DNA from: Gordionus sp. m RMFG-2023 | Lineage: Eukaryota; Nematomorpha; Gordioida; Chordodea; Parachordodidae | Assembly: GCF_954871325.1 (NCBI RefSeq) | Contig: NC_088775.1 | Coordinates: forward strand, 48,523,561 to 48,587,560 | Reading direction: 5' to 3' | DNA length: 64,000 nucleotides | Shown here: one piece after another, positions 37,394 to 48,172 of the stretch | Numbering within the stretch: the first letter of the stretch is position 1 | Layout: each line of letters begins with the position of its first letter | The notes under the pieces: generated by a model | What the model saw: the letters and a program-made list of their open reading frames with translations, nothing else | Told to the model about the DNA's origin: nothing | Databases searched by the model: none | Program-made: the position numbers and the translations under genes

Positions 37394-38252
37394 GAAATTT
37401 GAGTCGTATTCTTATTCTTATTATTATGAAAGGATGGCTTGTAATAATTATCACTCCTTTTTAAAAAAACCAATATTTATAACTAACAATCTAAACCACT
37501 ATATATTATAATCATAATCAATAGATTTAGATTTCGGGACTGCCTTAAAAATTCCTGAATAATCAATTATAAATATTGAAATATTTTTGGGAAGATTTTT
37601 AAAAATGGCCTACCCAATATTTTAGTGAAAAAAAGTATACAAGCATAGATATTATATTTTTTACTACACCATATCATAAACTAAGTGATTTCTGGTCAAA
37701 ATGTATTCCATCATGTTTGGAATAACCTACCTTACGATTGTCAGACAATTTTGCCAAGAACTAATTAATATAATTTATATTAGTCTTTCCATAGATTTTT
37801 TTATACGAATATTAAATGACTCAAAAATTATCTACAATTTGTAAGATAGGTATTTTAAACATGCTGGAATACATTATTTAAAAAAAACGCGCTCCAATTA
37901 TGAAAGAATTAGAGTAGCAAACGCCGTTGAAGTTAAAATTGAGGATTTATTTTTTATATAAAAAATATCTGTTTAAACATTCTCAAAAAAATCTTCAGAG
38001 ATCAAAAATCTTAGAGGATAATACCATTTCAAACTTGGCTTTAATAATTGTAGTCAGTTTAGTTTAGTATTTTTTTAAAATATATTTTCTTTTTTCGAAA
38101 GACTACACGTGTTGTTCTACAACTACTAGGAAGATCAGAATTCAATAATAATTGATTATGATTGCAAATATTTTATTAAAATTGAAATAAAAATCAAATA
38201 ATCAAGAATTTTTACACGCCAATATATTATTAATGGTTTAAAATAACTAATT
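37394..38252. other. AT-rich core DNA
   Basis: Nothing recognised. It could contain the 3' flank of the minus-strand BTB gene that begins beyond 38253. Confidence 0.4.
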
Positions 38253-39541
38253 TTATAAATACAATATAGTAGAAATATTGCATACCTCCGTAACCGTTGT
38301 AACTATTTTATTTGACTCCCATTTCATTCTAATTTTCAAAATATATTCGTCATTTAACTTGATAGTATAAACGCATGGCATATAAATGCCAATTTCGGGT
38401 ATATATTCTTTAAGCTCGCAAATTTCCTTATTATATTTGTAAATAGTAGTCATGTCACATTTTACTGTTATAGTAACTAAACAATTAATTGATAATAACT
38501 CGATTCCAATTATATAAATTTGAGGAATGGACTGATCGAATTCAAAATTTGACTCCTTTAGGTTTCATAACAATTTATAGAACTGCAATAATCTAATCTT
38601 TTAATTAAAATATCTATTTCGGAATCATGAAAAAGTTTGCGTTTACGAACTAATTGTGTAATATCTAAGCCATTGAAGTATAAAATATATTCTGAAATAA
38701 GATCGAAATTGTTCTCAGGAATTTGGCATTTAATACATTCATTTTTCGCCCATTTTATAAGAAATTGGAAAATATTTTGTTTTGGGCTGTGTTTTCTATC
38801 ATTAAAAAATGTGATAAATTTTTGTATTATATTTATAGGTTTAAGAATTTAGTTGAATTAAATATATACCTTTCACTTAGTTTAAGACACTAAAAATTGA
38901 TATTATCATCAGATATATTTCATGCTAACATATACCTTGAAACAATTTTGGATATTTCTTTCTGAAGAAATTGCTGATGCTAAATATAATTTCAAAGCCC
39001 GAAATGGATCATTTGCTTCTTTATTCATTTCTTCGACACATTTTGAGATTGTCTCTCAGCCTATACTTTTATGCTCCATATAAAATTTCCAAAAGTATAT
39101 CTGTATCCATATCTATAAAATCAATTTCATCCGTATATATATTCCTTGGCGCGATAGGTAAAATAATTATTGTATAATTGAAATACTATTTATGTCAAAG
39201 ATTTACTTCAAGATAATCTCAAAAGTTTTATTTCAGATCCTCAATAAGTACACAATTATCCTTGAACTCTACACTCCCAAAAAACATAGTGTAAAACATT
39301 TCACTTGTATATGACAAAATATTTTTATGAGCGTATAATATGCTCTTTTCAACCTTAAACGAATAATTTTGGAGGAAGGAAATATAAGCTTTAATATAAC
39401 CTGGATTCTAACATCTGACATTTAGGAATTATATAAATCCACCTGTTTTTGTGAGAATACTCATTTCTTATTTTAGCGATAAACTTCACCTGCCGGCCTA
39501 TGTTCTGCAATCGACATCCATTTATTAATATAATCCGACAT
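38253..39541 (-). pseudogene. BTB-BACK-PHR gene (BTBD type), broken, with introns
   Basis: Read from 39541 downwards: a start with WMSIAEHRPAGEVY; a BTB core HKNILSYTSEMFYTMFFGS (about 39250-39340); the BTB end YTDEIDF then ILLEILYGA and KYRLRDNLKMC (about 39000-39160); a BACK part with ALKLYLASAISSERN and FLIKWAKNEC; and a PHR-like part with FDQSIPQIYIIGIELL and IKLNDEYILKIRMKW (38280-38560). The domain order is that of BTBD1/2/3/6 proteins, which bring substrates to Cul3 ubiquitin ligases. A GT-AG intron fits between QNCFK (donor gtatatg) and the exon before FLIKWAK. A stop within LYGA-KYRL and a frame change after NLKMC show that it is dead. It lies in the core of the giant foldback element, so it may have been captured. 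Confidence 0.75.
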
Positions 39542-39955
39542 CTATGGGATGAAAATATATTATTTGTATTCAGTGAAGAGAATGAAATAAATTGATAATA
39601 TTATTTTCTTACACTTCTTAACTTAAAATTATAAAATTATTTCTTTTTATTCCGAAAATTATGGAAAGTTTTGAAGAAATGAGTATTCACACAAAAATAG
39701 GTGGAAGTTTATATAATAATTTCTATATGTCAGATGTTAGATTCGAGTTATATTAAAACTTATATTTCCTACCTCCAAATTATTCGTTTAAGGTTGAAAA
39801 GAGCATATTATACGCTCATTAAAATACATAGACAAGTGAAATGTTTTACACTATGTTTTTTGGGAGTGTAGAGGTAAAGGAAATATGTGTACTTGTGGAT
39901 CTGACAATGCTTTTGAATCATGAAGTAAATCTTTAATATAAATATGAATAATATA
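39178..39955. repeat. Inverted duplication of the BTB first coding part
   Basis: The arms 39178-39470 and about 39675-39955 are reverse complements with moderate divergence, sharing for example 'cactatgttttttgggagtg' and 'aaaagagcatattatacgct'. About 205 bases separate them. The left arm belongs to the minus-strand BTB gene; the right arm repeats the same exon on the + strand. Confidence 0.85.
39661..39930 (+). pseudogene. Second, inverted copy of the BTB 5' exon
   Basis: The + strand reads MESFEEMSIHTKIGGSLYNN, then FYMSDVRFEL, and after a frame change SFKVEKSILYAH and TSEMFYTMFFGSVE. This is the opening of a BTB domain: 'lynn...SDV.F' followed by 'v..Hk..Ls..S..F..mf.gs'. It has at least one stop after YAH. 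Only the first part of the BTB domain is present; the BACK and PHR parts occur only on the minus-strand copy. Either copy could be the source. Confidence 0.7.
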
Positions 39956-40166
39956 TGATTTTTATGCATAAGAAATCTTCAAATGATGGAAAATAAGAAA
40001 ATTTTACCTTAATAATATGACCCACGCGCCTATGGAATTAAATTTATTTTAACATTTCTGTTATCTCTATATAATTAATGTTAAATGCAAAATATATTTG
40101 TAATATAATATTTTAATAATTTGAGATAATTTTTCAGGTTTATAGATATTAATTTATATTTAAATA

Positions 40167-42048
40167 CACATAGTCAGGCGCGTACGCAGCGGGGGGGGGG
40201 CAGGGGGACAAATCCCCTCCCCCCCCCAAAGCCAAAAAATGCAGATGCCGGATTATATTTTTCAAAAATATTATTGTAATATTCATTTATATTTGTTAAT
40301 ATTTATTCTTATCTCATATATACATATATATATATATATTTTATTTATCACATTCATCTACTAAGTTATTTTATCAATCAATTTCGATTTCAAGTTTTCC
40401 TTGGCGTAATTTACCTATTATTTTCAAATTTTAGTGGCGTAATATTTATCTAAATTTCTAATAAAATAATAATTATCTCTGAAACTCCTTGTCCAACAGG
40501 GAGAAAAAAATTGCAAGCTTGTCCAACGAGATCGAGTCTCCGCCACAGTAACAGCTATTTTGGAGTTAGAAGAGCTGATTATTAATGCTATTACTGAAAT
40601 ATCACAATGGCTTGAAAGAAATATTTCCTCAGAAACAAGAAAATTATTGGATTCAATACTTATTCCAAATTTTTTTCTCATTAGAATGTATTATTTAATT
40701 ATACAACTATTTTATGTAATACTTTTAAAAACATAACATTGACTTGATTAAGAAGATGAGAATAGCGGAGAGCGTTTTTTATTAGAACTCAAGGAAATAG
40801 AGCTAGTGTTGTTGAAGAATTTCATATTTTATATGTTATTGTTGAGTCAAAAGCAGAGCTATACGTGTTAAATATTTGTCCCCCTCGACTTGCAGCAAGC
40901 AAGCTCATCATCAAAACATTAATATAGGATCAGTAGAAGAGTATTATAAAACAAATGTCTCCTCTCCCAACCTTTTTCATATGGTGATAGAAAAAAAATA
41001 TAAATATTTGTTATATTTTTATCATGAAGATGTTAAAATATCTTATGATGCCTAATTAGCTGAATAACTATGATTAAAAGATTAACTATGGTTGATACAG
41101 TCCCAAAAAATGCTATGGATGCTTTTTATTTCAAACACATTTTAGATTATACTCCCAATTATTAAAATGGTTATATATATATATTAGCAGCTCTTTAGTA
41201 AACTAATGAGAGAACATTCACTTTTTTAAGAAGAATAACAGAGCCTTGCAGAGGTACCATTTGCAGGACCAGGCCCAGATTTTATTTTAAAATTTTTTCC
41301 GGCCCGGGTTTTTTTTAAAAAAATTTTCAGGCCCGGCCCGGCTGGCTTAGCCCGAATTTTTTAAAATAAATTATATTTATTTTTGATATTTATAGCTAAT
41401 AATGGCGATTTCAAATATTTGGTTTTAAAATATACAACTCGGCTCGGATATTTTTTCTTAAAAAATTTTCAAGCCCAGCCCGGGTGTTTTTAAAAAAAAA
41501 AATTACGAGCCCGGCCCGGGTATATTTAAAAATATTAAAATACGGTCCGGCTCAGGGGCCGGGCCTGCAAGTCTGTGAAAAACATACCTATGAAATACAA
41601 CATCTGAAAGTAGATTGAATGATTTGGATCTTTTGAATATTCATAGACATTTAACGCCAAGCAAGGATTGATAATTGAAAAATTAGCTCAAAACATACAA
41701 AATACAATTATTCCTAAGAAACTTTTTGTGTATTAATTTATATTTACAACATTTAAATTTTTTATACTTTATATATTTTAAAAGCTCAAAAAATTCAAAT
41801 TTCAATTTTGGGTCATTTAGGTGATTCATATCGTGGGTTATATTCACTTTATATTTTATGATTCACATTTAAATGCCGGTTTATATATATAATTTTTTTA
41901 ATTCACATTAGTTTAAAATTTATTAGAAAAGTTATTAATCCTAATAAATTTATGCTTAGTATTTTTAATTAAAAATATTATTTCCTAAAAAAATTTATTA
42001 TCCTCCCCCCCCCCAGACCAAATTCCTGCGTACGCGCCTGCACATAGT
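40167..42048 (+). mobile_element. hAT transposon remnant with 8-bp target duplication
   Basis: The element is 40175-42040, from CAGGCGCGTACGCAGCGGGG to TGCGTACGCGCCTG. Perfect CACATAGT copies at 40167-40174 and 42041-42048 flank it, and long G and C tracts lie inside the ends. The interior keeps scattered hAT coding pieces on the + strand: NRASVVEEFH near 40810, NERTFTFLRRIT near 41205 and LNIHRHLTP near 41635. The last two are the dimerisation region, now split by a nested MITE. Another copy of this family starts at 63903. Confidence 0.9.
41264..41567. mobile_element. GC-rich MITE nested in a hAT remnant
   Basis: The ends CAGGACCAGGCCCAG and, on the minus strand, CAGGCCCGGCCCCTGAG are inverted copies. 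The inside has many 'cccggccc' words next to 'aaaattttt'. It lies between the coding remnants for NERTFTFLRR and LNIHRH of the host hAT element, which should be close together, supporting insertion. The flanking 8-mers accatttg and caagtctg do not match, so the duplication has decayed or the ends are slightly misplaced. Confidence 0.65.
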
Positions 42049-42544
42049 GTACAAGATAAATAAGAGGCGAATTAAGAAATTTAGAAATATTCAGATCCTT
42101 TAGCCATGGCATACTACCCACTAATATTTTTTTAGGAGAAAATATGACATTTTAATATATTATTAGAATGATCTCTAAAAAATATTAGAGGAAATTGATA
42201 TATGAATCTAAGCGTAATTCGGATCTAGTTACCCGAGCTTCGAATAAGACAAAAGGATTTATGGTATAACTCATTTTCATTTTAAAATTATGACTCAAAA
42301 TATATATTTTATAAAATGCATTCATAAAACCTGTTATCAAAAAATCGTATGGAGTTAAAGAGGTTCCCAGCATGATAATCAAAACAACTTATGAAATATT
42401 TCACTATATTAGTTTTGTAATTTTTTGGAAAATAATGAATGTATTTTTTGTAAATTTATGAATTAAATTAATTATTTATAATAAATATATATATATTTAA
42501 AATATAATTGGTCAATAATTATGTTATTTTCCAAAGATATATTT
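42049..42544. other. AT-rich DNA at the inner edge of the right arm
   Basis: No gene or repeat was recognised. The tandem array begins at about 42545 with 'ataatttaacattaacaacc'. Confidence 0.5.
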
Positions 42545-45158
42545 TCATTATAATTTAACATTAACAACCGCAATTCGTAGTTTATTCGTTATAATTTAAC
42601 ATTAAATAAGGCAATTCGAAGTTTAATCATTTTAATTTAACATTAATTACCGCAATTCGTAGTTTAGTCATTATAATTTAACATTAACAACCGCAATTCG
42701 TAGTTTAGTCATTATAATTTAACATTATATAACGACAATTCGCAGTTTAGTCATTTTATTTTAACATCATATACTGTTTAGACAATTTAATTTAACATTA
42801 AATACGGCAATTCGTAGTTTACTCATTATAATATAACATTAACAACCGCAATTCGTAGTTTAGTCATTATAATTAAACATTTAATACGACAACTCGCAGT
42901 TTAGTCATTTTAATTTAACATCATATACGGCAATTCGCAGTTTAGTTATTTTAAATTAACATCATATACTGTTTAGACAATTTAATTTAACATTATACGG
43001 CAATTCTTAGTTTACTTTAATTTAACATTAACAACCGCAATTCGTAGTTTACTCATTTTAATTTAACATTAAATATGGCAATTCGCATTTTAATCATTTT
43101 AAATTAACATCATATACTGTTTAGACAATTTAATTTAACATTAATTACGGCAATTCGTAGTTTAGTCATTTTAATTTAACATTATATAACGGCAATTCGC
43201 AGTAAAGTCATTTTATTTTAACATCATATACTGTTTAGACAATTTAATTTAACATTAACAACCGCAATTCGTAGTTTAGTCATTATAATTTAACATTAAA
43301 TCAATGACCAACAGCAATTCGATGTTTAGTCCTTATAATTAAACACTAACACCCGCAATTCGTAGTTTAGTAATTTTAATTTAACATTAATTACCGCAAT
43401 TCGTAGTTTATTCATTATAATTTAACATTAAATATGGCAATTCGTAGTTTAGTCATTTTAATCTTACCTTATATACGGCAATTCGTAGTTTAGTCATTTA
43501 AATTTAACATTAAATATGGCAATTCGTAGTTTACTAATTATAATTTAACATTAACAACCTTCGTAGTTTAGTCATTTTAATTTAACATAAAATACGGCAA
43601 TTCGCAGTTTAGTCATTTTAATTTAACATCATATACGGCAACTCGTAGTTTAGTCATTTTAATTTAACATTATATACGGCAATTCGCAGTTTAGTCATTT
43701 TAATTTAACATCATATACTGTATAGAAAATTTAATTTAACATTAATTACGGCAATTCGTAGTTTAGTCATTTTAATTTAACATCATATACTGTTTAGAAA
43801 ATTTAATTTAACATTAAATTTGGCAATTCGTAGTTTACTCATTATAATTTAACATTAAATACGGCAATTCGCAGTTTAATCATTGTTTAGAAAATTTAAT
43901 TTAACATTTTATACGGCAATTCGTAGTTTAGTCATTATAATATAACATTAACAACCGTAATTCGTAGTTTAGTAATTTTAATTTAACATTAATTACCGCA
44001 ATTCGTAGTTTATTGATTATAATTTAACATTAAATATGGCAATTCGTAGTTTAGTCATTTTAATTTTACCTCATATACGGCAATTGGTAGTTTAGTCATT
44101 TTAATTTAACATTAAATATGGCAATACGTAGTTTAATGATTATAATTTAACATTAACAACCGCAATTCGTAGTTTAGTCATTTTAATTTAACATAAAATA
44201 CGGCAATTCGTAGTTTAGTCATTTTAATTTAACATAAAATACGGCAATTCGCAGTTTAGTCATTTTAATTTAACATCATATACGGCAATTCGTAGTTTAG
44301 TCATGTTAATTTTACCTTATATAGGGCAATTCGTAGTTTAGTCATTTTAATTTAACATTAAATATGGCAATTCGTAGTTTACTAATTATAATTTAACATT
44401 CACAACCTTCGTAGTTTAGTCATTTTAATTTAACATAAAATACGGCAATTCGAGTCATTTTAATTTAACATCATATACGGCAATACGTAGTTTAGTCATT
44501 TTAATTTAACATTATTTACGGCAATTCGCAGTTTAGTCATTTTATTTTAACATTAAATACCGCAATTCGTAGTTTAGTAATTTTAATTTAACATTAAATA
44601 TGGCAATTCGTAGTTTACTAATTATAATTTAACATTAACAACCTTCGTAGTTTAGTCATTTTAATTTAACATAAAATACGGCAATTCGCAGTTTAGTCAT
44701 TTTAATTTAACATCATATACGGCAATTCGTAGTTTAGTCATTTTAATTTAACATTATTTACGGCAATTCGCAGTTTAGTCATTTTATTTTAACATTATTT
44801 ACGGCAATTCGCAGTTTAGTCATTTTATTTTAACATTAAATACCGCAATTCGCAGTTTAGTCATTTTAATTTAACATTAAATATGGCAATTCGTAGTTTA
44901 CTAATTATAATTTAACATTAACAACCTTCGTAGTTTAGTCATTTTAATTTAACATAAAATACGGCAATTCGCAGTTTAGTCATTTTAATTTAACATCATA
45001 TACGGCAATTCGTAGTTTAGTCATTTTAATTTAACATTATTTACGGCAATTCGCAGTTTAGTCATTTTATTTTAACATTAAATACCGCAATTCGTAGTTT
45101 AGTCATTTTAATTTAACATTAAATATGGCAATTCGTAGTTTACTGATTATAATTTAAC
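42545..45158 (-). repeat. Right arm, inner part: reversed about 41-bp array
   Basis: The same unit as the left arm in reverse orientation ('gcaattcgtagtttagtcat' with A/T spacer), about 65 units. The shortened unit 'catatactgtttagaaaatt' is also present. Sub-periods of about 240-285 bases carry the marker 'aacaaccttcgtagttta' (43545, 44395, 44640, 44925). The array is cut at AATTTAAC (45151-45158) by the P-superfamily insertion and resumes at 48173. Confidence 0.95.
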
Positions 45159-45559
45159 CAATGATATATATAACTATAGATTGGCGATTCATTCATTCAA
45201 TGCATTATAAAAGTGTCCACACATTGTAATCAGCTGTAGCGCCATTTTGTAGTTTGGTTATCCATTATTTGTCAGCAAGAAATATTAATATATAGAAAAC
45301 AAGTCTAGTTTTAAAGGTGATTTATGATATAATATTTTATAGTATCTTTTATTCTTAAATTTTCATAAGACTTTTTTTTATGAAGGTGGAGTAGGTGATT
45401 ATATTTAAAAAATGAATCTAAGACTAACCCACCTTTTAATTTTTTAAAATATAGTTTAACCTAATCCTGCATGGACTTATAAATCTTATGTTAATGCATC
45501 TTAGGATACATGCAAAACAGATCTTATAATATCACTATCATTTATTATTTAATTAGATA

Positions 45560-46176
45560 ATGGGAGTGTGCTGTGTTCATAATTGTAATAAAACATATAA
45601 AATAGAATCTAATACACATATTTCTTATCATAAGTATATATATTATTTTTTATATGCAACATATTTATTACATAAAGCATTAATAAGCTACAAACATTGA
45701 AAAAAAATCCTTATTTAGTAAAAATATAGAGTTTTCTCATTTTTATTGCTAGGACAAATAATGCTTCTTCCTATTGAGTTGATAAGATTTCTATTTTGAA
45801 CTTTGCCTAAATATTTTTCTGGATAAAATATTAAGTTAGCCATTTTAAAATACATATTTACTATGATACAGTTTCATTTTAAATATTTGTAAGAAATATG
45901 TAAACCATATATATATTAATAGAGGCTCTGCCAATCAACAAATTTTCACTGATTCAATACTATATTACTAATAACCGATCTGATATTTATATTGATTTTT
46001 ATATACTATCTATCTTTGTATCAATGTCATAAATATATCTTATATTTTACTCATTATTATTCACCTATTTTTAAATATAGATTTCCATTAAAATCCAAAG
46101 AATTATTGGAAAAATGGTTACAGGCTATAAATAGAAAAAATTTTATGCCTAATAAATGTAGTATAATGGGGGTTTA
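45560..46176 (+). CDS. THAP-domain protein of the P-type element (two exons)
   Basis: Exon 1 (45560-45633) reads MGVCCVHNC and later ISYH. Donor 'gtatat' follows at 45634 and acceptor 'atatag' ends at 46080. Exon 2 (46081-46176) joins in frame to give ISYHKFPLKSKELLEKW and then LQAINRKNFMPNKCS. The paired Cys of CCVHNC, the 'YH.FP' turn, the invariant Trp of EKW and 'NF.P.K.S' are hallmarks of the THAP C2CH finger. The second metal pair (C..H before Phe) is not clearly found: after KCSIM a stop follows, and the next segment offers CRIC or YSHF as poor candidates. So either a third exon is not resolved or the domain is damaged. Transposase catalytic parts were not recognised. Confidence 0.7.
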
Positions 46177-46395
46177 GTGATTCCTTCATCTAGTATGTCT
46201 ATATTATGCCGAATTTGTGAAAGTTCATTTAGAACTTATCAAAATGATATTAAACGTAAAAATATTATTAAAAAAATGGAAGTGTTGGTTTTTTCCACAA
46301 TAATTGGTACAAATATTTTTATTGATCTTACTGAACAACATGAGATTGGTTACAGCCATTTTCAAATTCTTGTAAAATTAATTGTTCAAAGGTAA
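46177..46395 (+). CDS. Unrecognised frame after the THAP exons
   Basis: A 72-codon open frame without an early ATG; it begins IPSSS and contains ILCRICESSF and EQHEIGYSHFQIL. It could be the next exon of the THAP gene, with an acceptor-like 'catctag' near 46192, supplying the missing metal ligands, or it could be chance. The strand and position fit the first idea. Function is unknown and no P-transposase motif is visible. Confidence 0.3.
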   Translation: MIPSSSMSILCRICESSFRTYQNDIKRKNIIKKMEVLVFSTIIGTNIFIDLTEQHEIGYSHFQILVKLIVQR

Positions 46396-48172
46396 TCATT
46401 TATTAGTTTTAATACTATTTTTTTTAAAGATATTTAAATATTAGATTTTTCCATTTTGCTGACTTGAGAAACCAGGAATTGAGAACTGGTATGAGGCAAA
46501 ATCTTACAAAAGCAATACAATTTAATAATCAATAAGTCATGTAAATTAATATTTATATCTCTTTTATTTTTTAAAAATTATATTGTATAAAGAACAGGCC
46601 TTATATAAGATATATTATAAAAATTATGATATTATATATAATCTATGCTAATGTAAATATATTTTATTTTTTATAGGTGATGATAGAATCAAAAAGGATG
46701 AATGTTTATAATCAAAGATAATATGAATGTGAATCATCATATTGTTAAAAATACATTTTGTTTTTTTAAAGTGTACACATTTATATTTTTATATATTTAT
46801 TGTATAAACCTTATTTAAATGATTTATATAATAATTTATACCCATGCAAAAAATGTTATTATTACACTATGTTTTTATTGAAAAAAAAATAAAAGATGTT
46901 TTCATTTGTCATTTATAATTAAGATGAAATAATTAAAACAAAAAAAAATTATAAATGATTATTACAATAAAAATTAAGTGAGATGAGCTCTCAACCCATC
47001 TTTTAAGATGGTTTAACTTATTTCATCTAGAACACATAATCCAAAATAATTTTTAATTGACAGGATATTTTTTTATAAAATCTTATTTTCTTAACGTAAT
47101 TAATTGATCTTCATCTACTTTTAGAGTATATCTTTGGTTCATCCTTTATAATAAAATTAATAATACAAAATAAAAATAAGTTAAAAAAGTAAGAAAAAAA
47201 TTAACACTGATTTCTCTTATTAGTAAAACAAAATTTGTAGATTTTATTTAATTATATCTATACAGATCTCTTTTTTTATATAAATTTTGATTATTATTTT
47301 AAGGTATAAATTACTTAACTAAAATTAAAAGTACCAGCAACTACAATAAATATCGATGCATCATTTTTATTTATTAATAAAATATGAATCATAAAATATT
47401 ATTATATTTAATAATAAGGATTCCATAAATGAACAATAAGTGGATAGTAAGATTTTTTTTGAAACATCAAGTAAATTTGATAAAATTATAAAAACTAATT
47501 TTATAAGAAAAATTAACAAATATATATAAAAAAATAAATGATTTTGATATATGCAATTAATATGTATAAAATAAATTAGATTTTCTAATAAATAATTGGG
47601 GGGTTAATAATTGAGGAATGTTTAAAAATAAATTTATTTTTATAATAATATTAATCAAGTAGATAAATTAACTTAAAACTGATTGAAAGAAGTATTTTCT
47701 TGATTGAGTCATGTGATAAGTTTTTTTGGCAATTAAATATAGGCAGTGGACTTTATTTGGTTGAATATTTGAGGGTGTATTAGATATAAGTATGGAATAT
47801 TTTGTATGGGTATAATTTTGGTGATTTTTGTTTCAGTGATATTGTAGCAATCTATGTTTCTGAATAATTTCTGGGTGAAAGTAATTTAATGATATTATAT
47901 ACTACTATTGGATTAAATGTTGAGTTTTTTTATTTTATAGAATACCAATGTAATTTAATTGAAGATCAGTTGAGGTTAGGATTCATTCGATTATTTTACA
48001 TAATTACATTATTAACAAATTATTAGATATAAAATTGTTAAATTTTTAAAAATTAGTATTATTATTGAGGCATTTGATCAACGTACAAGCTACAAAATGG
48101 CGCTACAGCTGATTTCAATAGGTGGACGTTTTTTTATGCATGATCGCCAATCTATAGTTATATATATCATTG

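Noticed and set aside
40424-40681. 85-codon minus-strand frame inside the hAT remnant
   Set aside because: The + strand carries recognisable hAT pieces further on, and this frame has no match to a known family; most likely an antisense shadow.
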